A DNA stretch of 64,000 bases from an uncultured Sphaerochaeta sp. (GCF_963666015.1 NZ_OY762555.1:1798001-1862000); one strand, 5' to 3'; positions 26,985-36,142 are shown, counted from the stretch's first letter. The notes: generated by a model not told the origin, from the letters alone. Translations and numbers: made by a program.

Positions 26985-28049
26985 ATGAGTACTGTTGATG
27001 AAATTACGAGAGAATCATGGATCTTGAACACATTCCCGGAATGGGGAACGTGGTTGAATGAAGAAATTGATGAGGAAGTGGTCGAACCGGGGAATGTTGC
27101 CATGTGGTGGCTGGGCTGTACCGGTCTCTGGGTAAAGACCCCTCAGAATTGCAATATCAGTATTGACCTATGGGCAGGGAAGGGAAAGCAGACAAAGAAG
27201 GTAAAGGACATGGTTGCAGGTCACCAGATGGCAAACATGTGTGGATGCAGAAAGCTCCAACCCAACCTTCGCGCTTCAGTCTTCGTCATTGACCCGTTCG
27301 CGGTGAAGCATGTTGATGCGGTCCTAGCGACACACTACCACCAGGATCATATGGACCCGAACTATGCTGCACATGTACTACGTAACATCGAGGAGAAGAT
27401 CCCGTTCATCGGCCCGAAGAAGTCCGTGGAAACCTGGATCAAATGGGGTGTACCTGCAGATCGCTGTATCACGGTTAAACCCGGGGACACAATCAAGATC
27501 AAGGATCTTGAGATTGTCGCGCTTGAGTCCTTCGACAGAACCTGCTTGGTAACCACTGACGGCAACCAGGATATCAGGGGGGTATGCCCCACTGATATGG
27601 ATGACAAAGCAGTGAACTACCTCATCAAGACCCCCGGTGGCAATATTTACCACAGTGGGGACAGTCACTACTCCATTTACTTCGCAAAGCACGGGAAGGA
27701 CCACCATGTTGATGTTGCACTAGGATCATTCGGTGAGAATCCGATCGGCGTTGCCGACAAAATGACCTCTATCGATATCCTGAGGATGGCCGAGGCACTG
27801 AGGTGCAAGGTGGTGATCCCCGTGCACTATGATGTGTGGACGAACTTCATGGCAGACCCTGCTGAGATCAAGCACCTCTATGACTACCGGAAAGATCGTC
27901 TGGAGTACCAGTTCCATCCGTTCCTCTGGGAAGTTGGAGGCAAGTTTGTCTACCCAAGGGACAAGGACAAGAAGGCGTATCATCACGACCGTGGGTTCTC
28001 TGATTGCTTCAGCCATGAACCGAATACGCCGTTCACCTCGATTCTATAA
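26985..28049 (+). CDS. ulaG: L-ascorbate-6-phosphate lactonase, UlaG family
   Basis: Metallo-beta-lactamase-fold lactonase that opens L-ascorbate 6-phosphate to 3-keto-L-gulonate 6-phosphate in the ula pathway. The N-terminus ([41 protein letters not shown]) matches UlaG closely. Metal motif THYHQDHMD near residue 115 and HSGDSHYS near 224 supply ligands. Length is 354 aa, as in E. coli. GAGG precedes the ATG. UlaG normally works on PTS-phosphorylated ascorbate; no PTS gene is here, so the phosphate would have to come from a kinase. Confidence 0.9.
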   Translation: MSTVDEITRESWILNTFPEWGTWLNEEIDEEVVEPGNVAMWWLGCTGLWVKTPQNCNISIDLWAGKGKQTKKVKDMVAGHQMANMCGCRKLQPNLRASVFVIDPFAVKHVDAVLATHYHQDHMDPNYAAHVLRNIEEKIPFIGPKKSVETWIKWGVPADRCITVKPGDTIKIKDLEIVALESFDRTCLVTTDGNQDIRGVCPTDMDDKAVNYLIKTPGGNIYHSGDSHYSIYFAKHGKDHHVDVALGSFGENPIGVADKMTSIDILRMAEALRCKVVIPVHYDVWTNFMADPAEIKHLYDYRKDRLEYQFHPFLWEVGGKFVYPRDKDKKAYHHDRGFSDCFSHEPNTPFTSIL

Positions 28050-28060
28050 CACGCTATGCA

Positions 28061-28084
28061 AGTCCTCTCCTTCTGGAGAGGACT
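28061..28084 (+). terminator. Intercistronic hairpin after ulaG-like gene
   Basis: Perfect 10-bp stem AGTCCTCTCC / GGAGAGGACT with a TTCT loop, between the lactonase and the propeller gene. There is no T-run; probably a processing or stability element within the operon. Confidence 0.55.
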
Positions 28085-28099
28085 GCTGAAGGATTTTGT

Positions 28100-29155
28100 A
28101 TGAAACTCACGCTTGAACACTCCCATCCACTGGAGAAATGCTATGCTCTGACCTCCTTGCAATACCAAGGGAGAGAACATCTGGTGGTTGCCGCGGAGAA
28201 ACAGAACCAATGCCTGCTCTTCGACACGAAGGGAAACCTTATCTCCACCATCTGGGAAGGGCCAGGAGGTACAATGTCGCTCGTTCCCGTACCAGGGAAG
28301 GATGGTTGGTTCCTGGCAACCCAAGAGATGTACTCACCCAATGATTCCAAGCAGGCGAAGATTGTCTTGGTCCGTCCCGGAGAAACAGGCAATTGGATAA
28401 TCACCACGATTGCCGAGATTCCCTTTGCCCACCGATTCGATATTCTCAGGACCAGCCATGGTGATTATCTCGTTGTATGCACAATCAAGTCCGGTCATGA
28501 CCATAAGGATGACTGGTCCCACCCGGGAAAGGTGCTTTCTTACAAGCTTCCTGAGGATTGGACTTGGGTGGATGAGAAACATCCCATTGATTTTACGGTT
28601 ATCGCGGATGGGTTGTCCCGCAACCATGGCTACTGGAAGGGAGGAACGGAAGGAGAGGAGTACTGTGTCGTGGGAAGCGACAACGGAGTATTCAAGGTAG
28701 TACCTCCCCACTCTCCCCGTGGATCATGGACTGTCACACAGTTGCTTGATGAACCTACCAGTGATATTACCTTCGTAGACTTTGACGGTGATGGAGAGGA
28801 TGAGATGATTACCCTCTCCCCATTCCACGGCGATACGATCAAGATCTATTCATCCAAGGAGGGAGAGTACCGTCTATGCTATACCTATCCCCATGCTGTG
28901 CCCTTCGTGCATTCCCTCTGGGCTGGTCTTCTGGACGGGAATCCCTATGCCATCATCGGCCACCGCCAGGGGGACCGAGATATGCTGGCCTTCAGCTATA
29001 ATGGAGGCTACCAGGTGGAAACACTCCTTACTGATGTTGGTTCAACAAACATACTCCAGTATGACCGTGAGGGAAAACATTACCTGCTCTCAGCAAATCG
29101 CGAGGTAAACACCATCGCGTTCTACCAGATCGAGGTACAACATGAAAGCGTATAG
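28100..29155 (+). CDS. Unassigned beta-propeller-like protein (FG-GAP/VCBS-type repeat)
   Basis: 351 aa with repeated short strands and one clear calcium-type loop, FVDFDGDGEDEMITL near residue 234, so an FG-GAP/VCBS-like propeller. A histidine/aspartate-rich patch SGHDHKDDWSHPG near residue 135 could bind metal. Fungal aldos-2-ulose dehydratase has a comparable propeller, which is only a loose analogy. No signal peptide. AAGGA precedes the ATG. Its 3' end overlaps the ulaE-like gene by 14 nt, so it is part of the pathway. In E. coli ulaD sits just before ulaE, so this may do or assist a missing step; function unknown. Confidence 0.65.
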   Translation: MKLTLEHSHPLEKCYALTSLQYQGREHLVVAAEKQNQCLLFDTKGNLISTIWEGPGGTMSLVPVPGKDGWFLATQEMYSPNDSKQAKIVLVRPGETGNWIITTIAEIPFAHRFDILRTSHGDYLVVCTIKSGHDHKDDWSHPGKVLSYKLPEDWTWVDEKHPIDFTVIADGLSRNHGYWKGGTEGEEYCVVGSDNGVFKVVPPHSPRGSWTVTQLLDEPTSDITFVDFDGDGEDEMITLSPFHGDTIKIYSSKEGEYRLCYTYPHAVPFVHSLWAGLLDGNPYAIIGHRQGDRDMLAFSYNGGYQVETLLTDVGSTNILQYDREGKHYLLSANREVNTIAFYQIEVQHESV

Positions 29156-29996
29156 TCTTGGGCTCTACGAGAAGGCAATGCCACCCACCCTCTCTTGGCG
29201 AGAGAAACTGGAAATTGCAAAGTCCTCCGGATACGACTTCATTGAGATCAGCATTGATGAGAGCGATGAGAAGCTCAGCCGCCTGGATATGGATGCCTCA
29301 GAGAGGCTTGCATTGGTTCAGCTGATGTTTGAGACAGGTATCCCCATACGATCGCTCTGTCTTAGTGGACACCGGAAGTACCCCATCGGCAGCAAGGACC
29401 AGGAAACATCTTCCAAGGGGATGGAGATCATGCAGAAGACCATCCAGTTCGCTGACGATCTGGGAGTCAGGATCGTCATGCTCGCTGGATACGATGTCTA
29501 TTATGAGGAGAGCGACAAGGAAACGAGAAAACTCTTCCTCGCAAACCTCAAGAAGTCAGTCGAACTGGCCGCAAGAAGCGGTATCCTGCTTGCCTTTGAG
29601 ACCATGGAGACTGAATTCATGAATACTGTGGAGAAGGCAAAGGAGATAGTTTCCTTCATTAACTCACCCTACCTGCAGATATACCCAGATATCGGGAATA
29701 TCACCAACGCAGCTATCGCTGGGGGGAAGGATGTACTGCTTGACCTGAACAGCGGACTTGGATCCTTGGTTGCGATGCACCTGAAGGAGTCAAAGACCGG
29801 ACAATTCCGTGACATGATGTACGGAGAAGGTCATGTGAATTTCTCCGAAGCGATCAAGACCGCCTGGGAGCTGGGTATCAGGAGATTTGTAACGGAATTT
29901 TGGTACCAGGATACCGAGGAGTGGAGAGATGAGATTCTCTTTGCCCGAATCTTCATATCAAGATTATTGAACAAGGAGCAGAAGATCCATGCTTGA
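29142..29996 (+). CDS. ulaE: L-ribulose/L-xylulose-5-phosphate 3-epimerase, UlaE/SgbU family
   Basis: TIM-barrel epimerase converting L-xylulose 5-phosphate to L-ribulose 5-phosphate, 284 aa. The N-terminus ([38 protein letters not shown]) and [17 protein letters not shown] match the UlaE/SgbU family nearly motif for motif. Metal ligands appear in [21 protein letters not shown] and the final FVTEFW. It overlaps the propeller gene upstream and the 4-epimerase downstream (8 nt), indicating tight coupling. Confidence 0.9.
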   Translation: MKAYSLGLYEKAMPPTLSWREKLEIAKSSGYDFIEISIDESDEKLSRLDMDASERLALVQLMFETGIPIRSLCLSGHRKYPIGSKDQETSSKGMEIMQKTIQFADDLGVRIVMLAGYDVYYEESDKETRKLFLANLKKSVELAARSGILLAFETMETEFMNTVEKAKEIVSFINSPYLQIYPDIGNITNAAIAGGKDVLLDLNSGLGSLVAMHLKESKTGQFRDMMYGEGHVNFSEAIKTAWELGIRRFVTEFWYQDTEEWRDEILFARIFISRLLNKEQKIHA

Positions 29997-30678
29997 GTCA
30001 CTGAAACATGATGTATTGGAAGCAAACAAGAGTCTCCCTAGACACGGTTTGGTTACCCTGACCTGGGGAAATGTAAGCGCAATCGACGAGAGCAGGACCT
30101 ACGTGGTCATAAAGCCCTCTGGGGTTGCCTATGATGATCTTACGATCGATTCCCTCGTTGTGCTGAGTTTGGATGGTACTGTCGTAGAAGGAAATCTCTC
30201 TCCCTCCTCAGACACTCCCACCCATCTGGAACTCTATCGTGCATTCCCAGAGATAGGGGGAATTGTGCATACCCATTCGGCTTGGGCAACTAGTTGGGCT
30301 CAGGCAGGAAGGGCGATACCCTGCTACGGAACCACCCACGCAGATTACTTCTATGGGGATGTTCCCTGTACCCGCCCACTCAACAAGGAGGAGATCAGGG
30401 ACTCGTATGAGATAAACACCGGGAAGGTAATCATTGAGACCCTGCAAGGGCATGACGTGATGGCTGCTCCTGGAATCCTTGTCAGTCAGCATGGTCCTTT
30501 CTCCTGGGGTAAGAATGCAATGAAGGCTGTTGAGTCTGCGGTCGTTCTGGAAGAGGTGGCAAAGATGGCATCAAGATGTGAGTCCATCAATCCGAAGGTA
30601 CAGCCGGTTCCCGATTCGCTGCTTGATAAGCACTATTTCAGGAAACACGGAGCAAACGCCTACTACGGACAAAAATGA
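29989..30678 (+). CDS. L-ribulose-5-phosphate 4-epimerase, UlaF/SgbE/AraD family
   Basis: Class II aldolase-fold epimerase giving D-xylulose 5-phosphate for the pentose phosphate pathway, 229 aa. Motifs: [27 protein letters not shown], the first zinc pair [11 protein letters not shown] near residue 95, and SQHGPFSWG with the third histidine near 168. It is the last gene of the cluster. UlaF, SgbE and AraD cannot be separated by sequence alone; the neighbours favour UlaF/SgbE. Confidence 0.9.
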   Translation: MLESLKHDVLEANKSLPRHGLVTLTWGNVSAIDESRTYVVIKPSGVAYDDLTIDSLVVLSLDGTVVEGNLSPSSDTPTHLELYRAFPEIGGIVHTHSAWATSWAQAGRAIPCYGTTHADYFYGDVPCTRPLNKEEIRDSYEINTGKVIIETLQGHDVMAAPGILVSQHGPFSWGKNAMKAVESAVVLEEVAKMASRCESINPKVQPVPDSLLDKHYFRKHGANAYYGQK

Positions 30679-30689
30679 AGCATGACCTA

Positions 30690-30727
30690 CACTAGGCCTT
30701 GGGAATGAGTATTTCCAAGGCCTAGTG
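30690..30727 (+). terminator. Strong hairpin at the end of the Ula-like operon
   Basis: Perfect 13-bp stem CACTAGGCCTTGG / CCAAGGCCTAGTG, extendable by a few weaker pairs, 12 nt after the last stop. Only ATAT follows instead of a T-run. It also lies 3' of the convergent AbiEi-like gene and could act for both. Confidence 0.6.
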
Positions 30728-30784
30728 ATATAAGCATGAGTATCTACCTATGGGGGCAAGAGACGTACCAAGAGTGCAACTTGC

Positions 30785-31549
30785 CTAAAATATGGGTTCT
30801 TGTTGTCCATCCTGGGCCTCCTTGGGGACTGTGATTAAAAACTCTGCATCAAGCTTACCTCCCGGCACAATCTGACGCTTGCCTACACCCAGTTCTATCT
30901 TGGATACATCGATATGTTGATACCAAGCATGCCCTGCACTCCTTGCAAGCCAGAGAAACATCCTCTTTGCCTTGATACTGGTGGAAGATTCCAGCAATTC
31001 CTGCAACAGCGTCGGTCGGAGATTTGCTGCTCCTTCCATCATCAAACTCGCTTGCAGGATTTCCTCTTGTGTATCGATTGTACTGGTGAGCTCAATGAAT
31101 GCCCGTTCAGGAGAGGAGTAGCGTATAGGCCAATCCCAAGTGCCGAAAGGTACTTCAGTCATTCCGACTTTAACGTCTGGGAACGGCCCTGCCTTCATTA
31201 TGAAAAATCCGGGATTGGTCCCTACTTTTTCCACCCACGCAGGAAGTTTCTGGGGACTAAATAGTCTGATACTCGGTGACTTTCCAAGCGTTAGAAAGTG
31301 GGCGTACCCGTAATAAGTCAAGGCAGTCATATGTCCGACATGGACATCGTAACCGAGTGGAGTGAGTGAATATACCACATTCTGCCATTTCAATGGAGGT
31401 CCTGGCTTTCTATAGATACCGTGCACCACGGCTTCAAGCTTGCCGGAGCGAAGGTAGTAGTCCACGGTAGTGTTTTCGATTCCACGACCTTGTAGCCACG
31501 CTCTATTAACGAGCAATCCTTCGGGTAACGCAAAATCAAGGGTAGCCAT
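30785..31549 (-). CDS. AbiEi-type antitoxin / transcriptional regulator (orphan)
   Basis: 254 aa resembling the AbiEi antitoxin family: N-terminal winged helix (LVNRAWLQGRGIENTTVDYYLRSG, then HGIYRKPGPPLKWQNVVY), the middle THxG-like segment VHVGHMTALTYYGY and the C-terminal ending GKRQIVPGGKLDAEFLITVP usual for the full-length family. GGAGG precedes the ATG. AbiEi proteins normally repress an operon with the nucleotidyltransferase toxin AbiEii directly downstream. Here only 106 bp separate it from the 3' end of the epimerase gene, with no toxin ORF, so it is an orphan or relic. Confidence 0.75.
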   Translation of the reverse strand: MATLDFALPEGLLVNRAWLQGRGIENTTVDYYLRSGKLEAVVHGIYRKPGPPLKWQNVVYSLTPLGYDVHVGHMTALTYYGYAHFLTLGKSPSIRLFSPQKLPAWVEKVGTNPGFFIMKAGPFPDVKVGMTEVPFGTWDWPIRYSSPERAFIELTSTIDTQEEILQASLMMEGAANLRPTLLQELLESSTSIKAKRMFLWLARSAGHAWYQHIDVSKIELGVGKRQIVPGGKLDAEFLITVPKEAQDGQQEPIF

Positions 31550-31560
31550 AGTGCCTCCGG

Positions 31561-31650
31561 TTTATAAAATACAATATTTACATATTCATACTCTGTAATT
31601 TACCGTAGGATTAAACTCAAGTCAAGTTTATAATATTGTATATTTACATA
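31561..31650. repeat. Direct repeat in the AbiEi-like promoter region
   Basis: ATATTTACATA occurs at 31574-31584 and 31640-31650 in the same direction, within longer similar stretches that both begin TTTATAA. Position just upstream of a predicted autoregulator suggests operator copies. Confidence 0.4.
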
Positions 31651-31871
31651 CCTATTATATGACTTCTGAACAATCCATAAACCAGAAGTGTGCACATGTA
31701 CTTGATCATAAGCGTCATGATGATGCTTTGTTTGAAACAGACTAGGTCAATGCGGCCTTCTGCATTCCCCCATAAATAGAACTTGCAAGCTCCTTTCGGG
31801 AGCATAGCTGAATAATCCTATGAAATACCCAGAAAGCTGGAATTGCTCTCTAAAAATATAAAAGTATAGGA

Positions 31872-31961
31872 TTATACCCATAATAACTGGTAGTTATTCC
31901 AGAGTTTTTAGGGTTATACCCATAAAAACTTTCTTTACTTATCTAGTTTTACTGGGTATAA
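31872..31961. promoter_or_regulatory. TTATACCC repeats upstream of the AAA/DUF4143 gene
   Basis: TTATACCCATAA at 31872-31883 and 31914-31925, plus the inverted GGGTATAA at 31954-31961, ending 23 nt before the ATPase start. These may be operator copies. Apart from these and the 31561-31650 repeats, 31550-31983 shows no gene. Confidence 0.4.
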
Positions 31962-31983
31962 TCTTTATAAGAGGTGTTCATTC

Positions 31984-33198
31984 ATGCTCAATCGACCGTT
32001 GTATTATGAGAAGATCAGACCATTTATAAACAAACCCTTTATTAAAGTAATCACAGGGATTCGTCGATGTGGAAAATCGACCATGATGATGCTCATACAA
32101 CAACTCCTAACCGAAGAGGGAGTAGAGAGCAAGCAAATTATCTCAATCAACTTTGAGAGTATGAAGTACTACCACTTACGCACTTCACTTGCTTTATACA
32201 ACTATGTGTCAGAACTTCTCAAAACAATGAAGAGCCCTGCATATGTGTTCTTCGACGAAATACAGATAGTGGAGGATTGGGAAGAAGCAGTAAACTCACT
32301 ATTCCTCGATTTCCAAATTGACATGTATATCACAGGGTCAAACTCACAGCTTCTTTCATCAGAGCTCTCCACCCTGCTTACTGGCCGCTTCATTCATATA
32401 GAGATGCAGGTATTGTCCTTTAGCGAGATGCTGGAATTCAGATCAAGCAAGACGGATACACAAGAAAATCTGCTTTGGCTCTATATCAGACAAGGAGGTT
32501 TTCCTGCTGTTCATCTGACCTCCGATTACGATGAAAAAGCTACATATATGATCATCAACGATATCTTCGATTCCATCGTCCTTCGTGATGTGGTCCAGCG
32601 ATATAAAATACGGGATGTCGAGCTTTTACGGAGAATTCTGAACTTCATCGCTGACTCAGTCGGGAATACCATTTCTGCAAAACGCATTGCCGATTATTTC
32701 AAGAGCCAAGCAAGAAAGGTTGACATCAATACCGTCTACACGTACCTCGATGCATTGGTTAGCTCTTTCCTGATCACGAGAGTCCAACGATATGATATCC
32801 AAGGTAGAGAACTACTGAAAACACAAGAAAAGTACTACCTTGCCGATACCGGTCTTCAACATGCCGTCTTTGGATATAGGGATAGGCATATATCTGGTAT
32901 ACTGGAGAATATTGTGTATAACGAGTTGGTCAGACGGGGATACACGGTATACATAGGAAAGCTGGATACCCGGGAAGTCGACTTCATTGCAGAACAACCT
33001 CCAAAGAAACTGTATGTGCAAGTTGCCTTCAAATTAGAAAGTGAAGAAACTATACAAAGAGAATTTGCACCGCTACTCTCCATCCGTGATTCTTATCCGA
33101 AATTCGTGGTAACAATGGATCCTCACTTCCAAGACACCATTGAAGGAGTACGACATATAGGGTTATATCAGTTTCTCACTGATGAACATCTGTTTTAA
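31984..33198 (+). CDS. AAA ATPase with DUF4143 domain
   Basis: 404 aa. N-terminal AAA_14-type ATPase: Walker A GIRRCGKST near residue 22, Walker B VFFDEIQ near 90, sensor ITGSNSQLLSSELSTLLTGR near 118. The C-terminal DUF4143 part resembles a nuclease-like fold (YLADTGLQHAVFG, VYIGKLDTREVDFIAEQP). Function of this abundant accessory family is not established. AGAGG precedes the ATG. It stands alone with repeat motifs upstream. It is not closely similar to the second family member at 34745-36106. Confidence 0.87.
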   Translation: MLNRPLYYEKIRPFINKPFIKVITGIRRCGKSTMMMLIQQLLTEEGVESKQIISINFESMKYYHLRTSLALYNYVSELLKTMKSPAYVFFDEIQIVEDWEEAVNSLFLDFQIDMYITGSNSQLLSSELSTLLTGRFIHIEMQVLSFSEMLEFRSSKTDTQENLLWLYIRQGGFPAVHLTSDYDEKATYMIINDIFDSIVLRDVVQRYKIRDVELLRRILNFIADSVGNTISAKRIADYFKSQARKVDINTVYTYLDALVSSFLITRVQRYDIQGRELLKTQEKYYLADTGLQHAVFGYRDRHISGILENIVYNELVRRGYTVYIGKLDTREVDFIAEQPPKKLYVQVAFKLESEETIQREFAPLLSIRDSYPKFVVTMDPHFQDTIEGVRHIGLYQFLTDEHLF

Positions 33199-33340
33199 TG
33201 CAAGGCAAGTATGGAGCTATTCCTTATCTAACGATGCAGAATTACTTTGCTGATACTGCCCATGAGAAGGAGAGGAGATGGCCTCAAGAGAGATAGCGAA
33301 GACGAGAGAAGCGCAACCTTACAAAAAATGCTTAGACACC

Positions 33341-33883
33341 CTACTCCAGCCTCAATGCAGCCTTTTTCATTCCCTCAAAGATGGAACTTGAAAGTTCCTT
33401 TGGAAAGCTTGCAGGAAGCTGTCCAGAGGTCCTATCGATTACTCCAGGCAACTGCTCAAGCACTTCATTGATTATCTCTGTCATACTACTGGCAGCACCA
33501 CATATCCTGACTGTCTCTTCCCAGTGTCGTTTTAGTATTTTGTTCCACTCATAATGCCCATCTACAGTCATTGCCATCTTGAGATTCTCTGGGGTAATCA
33601 TTTGAGTTCCATGACCCATTTCCGGATATACAGACATAACGTCATACAATGGTGTTAACGAGTATCGGCCTTGTTTCCCGATAGAGATGCTAAAATTCTT
33701 TGCATGCCCGTCCGGGGCTGCAAGCAACCAAAAGAGAAGCTGCGCTTTCAGAAATAGTTTTCTATCTTGCTGTGGATTACTCGATGAAAGCAAGAAATGC
33801 ATGATCTCAATAATACCAGGCCCTCCTTCATGCTCATATTTCTTCTCAGAGGAGACTCCCAGAGCCTGACATAGGTCTTCCCA
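33341..33883 (-). pseudogene. hipA-like kinase, C-terminal fragment
   Basis: C-terminal part of a HipA-family serine kinase toxin. Reading from 33880 the frame gives EDLCQALGVSSEKKYEHEGG, then FWLLAAPDGHAKNFSI (catalytic Asp/His segment) and LTPLYDVMSVYP (metal-binding). The N-terminal half of HipA and the HipB antitoxin are missing, and an in-frame TAA sits at 33884-33886. Homology starts exactly at the edge of a palindrome shared with a truncated istB. It cannot encode a whole kinase. Confidence 0.85.
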
Positions 33884-33906
33884 TTATGAAAGATATTTCA
33901 TAATGG
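33881..33906. repeat. Perfect palindrome at the hipA/istB junction
   Basis: CCATTATGAAA / TTTCATAATGG, 11-bp arms with a GATA centre. hipA homology ends at its left edge and istB homology starts at its right edge, so it marks a rearrangement junction. Confidence 0.7.
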
Positions 33907-34306
33907 TAAAAGCCACATAGCTATCTCCCTTGCAGAGATATGTATAGACCAGAGACTGAGGGCGTACTACATCACCATGTCGGACCTGGCGATGAAGCTT
34001 GTCGAGGCCAAGAAGGTAGGGAAGCTGAAACGGGTGATGGCAAGCTTGATGCGTCCATCATTGTTGGTGATTGATGAGTTGGGTTATGACCATCTGGATT
34101 TGGAAGCCTCGGAACTGATCTTCAAACTTGTGGAATCCCGTTATGAGCAGAAAAGCATCGTGGTGACAAGCAACTTTCCAATCTCTCGGTGGTCGGAGGT
34201 GTTTGGTAGTGACGCTCTTACCCAGGTCATTGCAGACAGACTCATTCATCATGCCGAGATTATCAATATCAAAGGTAAAAGTCATCGCCTGAAGAATCAT
34301 CTCTAG
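33905..34306 (+). pseudogene. istB: IS21-family helper ATPase istB, N-terminally truncated
   Basis: IstB-type transposition helper lacking its N-terminal third. The frame is open from the Walker A remnant GKSHIAISLA (33905) through YYITMSDLAMKL, Walker B LLVIDELGYDHL, SKxFIVVTSN-like SIVVTSNFPISRWSEVFG, to the C-terminal ADRLIHHAEIINIKGKSHRL. No istA transposase is present. An internal Met at 33977 could start a shorter product. Non-functional remnant of an insertion sequence. Confidence 0.85.
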
Positions 34307-34410
34307 GTGTTTGAAGCCGATGGTTGGGGAAAGTGGAAAAAATTCAATTGGCGATGTAGTGTAAACATTTCTCCTGACTATCGGTGGAAAGTTTTAGCCT
34401 GACTCTAACA
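34307..34410 (+). mobile_element. Right-end remnant of an IS21-family element
   Basis: Follows istB directly. Contains repeated GTGGAAA-type motifs (near 34333 and 34384) and ends CTCTAACA at about 34410, in keeping with IS21-type ends that terminate in ...ACA. The left end and istA are missing. The remaining non-coding bases up to 34744 hold repeat copy A and no convincing gene. Confidence 0.45.
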
Positions 34411-34682
34411 CCTTGGCCTATGAGAACATGCTTCTTTCATGTTCATGTCCTGCAGAGGAAGAGAGTGGTATAGCTTGTCACTGTGGTCAATGTAAAAAAG
34501 ATTACGACCCTAAGCAGATGATTACACTGGCTTCAACAAAGATTGCATTAAAGTCAAACAACACATACTTCCCGTATTGGACAGTATGGAAGCAATTGCA
34601 CAATCACTATGCAAGGAATACTTGTACCTGATGCATGCATAGAAAATCACAAGCACCTCTTCTAAGGCATGCAAGAACAGGT

Positions 34683-34730
34683 CACTTCACCCCGACACAT
34701 GTATGGCTGCCTCCCCTTTTCGTTTAGCAG
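34683..34730. repeat. Direct repeat copy A (rpiR 3'-end derived)
   Basis: 48 bp, beginning CACTTCACCCCGACACATG and ending CGTTTAGCAGG. It differs from copy B (36199 onward) at two positions by eye, and lies 14 bp beyond the 3' end of the second DUF4143 gene. Confidence 0.75.
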
Positions 34731-34744
34731 GGCCCTAATTAGCC

Positions 34745-36106
34745 TTAAAAAAGACAAAAGAACATATAGGAGGGGACCCTATAGCCATCGTTTACAATTT
34801 GAAATGTCTTGGGATGCACAACATATGATACACCTATCTTCTTTCCAAATTTTGCTTTAAAAGCATCATATGATACAGTTGTATAGTTTTTTGAAGACTT
34901 CACTTCTATAGGGTACAGCTTTATTCTTGTATCACCCTCATCTGAAACAAGGAAATCAATCTCAATGTCATTTCTTCGTTTCTCTTGGGAATAGTGCGTA
35001 TAGAAATAGAGGTCCTTACCCTTTGCGACAAGCGCTTGTGCAATGGCATTTTCATGTATCATCCCCTCATTTATGGACAACTTACCATCCATAATTTGCT
35101 TATAGAGATTCATCGATGCAATCTGGTTTTCTGAAAACGCCAAGCTAACCAATAGTCCAGTATCACCCATATAGCATTTAACAGATGACGTATCCTTATG
35201 CAATGACATACCTACATTTGGATCTGTGCATTTGTAGCAAATATTACAAATCATTGAGTCACCAAGCCAGAACAGCGGGTCATCATACTGGTCAAATGTC
35301 TTATTGCCATCGATTTTGCGCAATACCACTTTCTTATCATGTGTTGAAAGAAATCCAGGCAAGTTTTCAAATAAGCCAGAAACCTTTGATTTATATTTTC
35401 TTGCCGCTTTCTTTATATCATCCCGGTAAAGGGATAAGATTTGGCGTTTGGCTTTATCAGCCTTATGAAAATCCTTATTGTTTTCATAATAAGCCACAAC
35501 ACTCTGTGGCATACCTCCCACAAGCAAGTATTCACGAAATAGCCTTGCTGCCTTACGATGGAATTTTTCATCAAGAGGGGTTTTCTTTTCGTAACACTCT
35601 TTGATATATCCTAACAAGACAGTTTCCTGTGCTGCCATCAAAAACTCTTCGAAGTCCAATGGATACATTTTCAATTTCTCTTCTTCAGAAGGGATAAGAA
35701 TATTTTCCACATTTTCCTTGATTGAGATCAAGGATCCTGTTTCCAAATAATCATATCTTCCATCCGCAACCAGATATTTAATTGCTTCTCGCGCCTTTGG
35801 GAACTTTTGTATTTCATCGAAGATGATCAAGGTTTTTCTCTTAAAAAGCTGAACATTATATTCGAGGGAGATAATCTGAAAGAACGTATCGAGGTCATTC
35901 AGGTTCTCATGGAAGTTATCTTTAATCTTTTTAGATGCAATCGCAAAATCCAATAAAACAAATGAGTCATAATGCTCTTTCCCAAATTTTCTTGCAATTG
36001 TAGATTTCCCGGTTCTACGAGCACCTTCAATCAATAGCGCAGTCTTTCCATTCGAAGTATGCTTCCATGCAAGTAATTTATCATATATCTTTCTTTCTAG
36101 TTCCAT
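34745..36106 (-). CDS. AAA ATPase with DUF4143-like domain (second)
   Basis: 453 aa. Walker A EGARRTGKST near residue 28, Walker B LIIFDEIQKFPKAREAI near 95, sensor ETGSLISIKENV. The C-terminal region has the DUF4143 pattern (YMGDTGLLVSLAF, DIEIDFLVSDEG, YPIEVKSSKNYT) with a PD-(D/E)xK-like I/EVKSS core. Base composition is AT-rich relative to the sugar operons. Near-identical direct repeats lie on both sides (34683-34730 and from 36199), so the gene arrived or moved as a unit. Cellular role unknown. Confidence 0.87.
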   Translation of the reverse strand: MELERKIYDKLLAWKHTSNGKTALLIEGARRTGKSTIARKFGKEHYDSFVLLDFAIASKKIKDNFHENLNDLDTFFQIISLEYNVQLFKRKTLIIFDEIQKFPKAREAIKYLVADGRYDYLETGSLISIKENVENILIPSEEEKLKMYPLDFEEFLMAAQETVLLGYIKECYEKKTPLDEKFHRKAARLFREYLLVGGMPQSVVAYYENNKDFHKADKAKRQILSLYRDDIKKAARKYKSKVSGLFENLPGFLSTHDKKVVLRKIDGNKTFDQYDDPLFWLGDSMICNICYKCTDPNVGMSLHKDTSSVKCYMGDTGLLVSLAFSENQIASMNLYKQIMDGKLSINEGMIHENAIAQALVAKGKDLYFYTHYSQEKRRNDIEIDFLVSDEGDTRIKLYPIEVKSSKNYTTVSYDAFKAKFGKKIGVSYVVHPKTFQIVNDGYRVPSYMFFCLF

Positions 36107-36142
36107 TGCATTCCCCTATATAGATTAATATACCAGAATAAT

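Noticed and set aside
33247..33471. 74-aa plus-strand ORF downstream of the first DUF4143 gene
   Set aside because: Half of it is antisense to the hipA fragment and the remainder has no recognisable feature.
34413..34631. 72-aa ORF with several cysteines (CSCPAEEESGIACHCGQC)
   Set aside because: It has no ribosome-binding site, starts right at the IS21-like right end, and matches no zinc-finger pattern I recognise; probably a chance ORF in decayed DNA.
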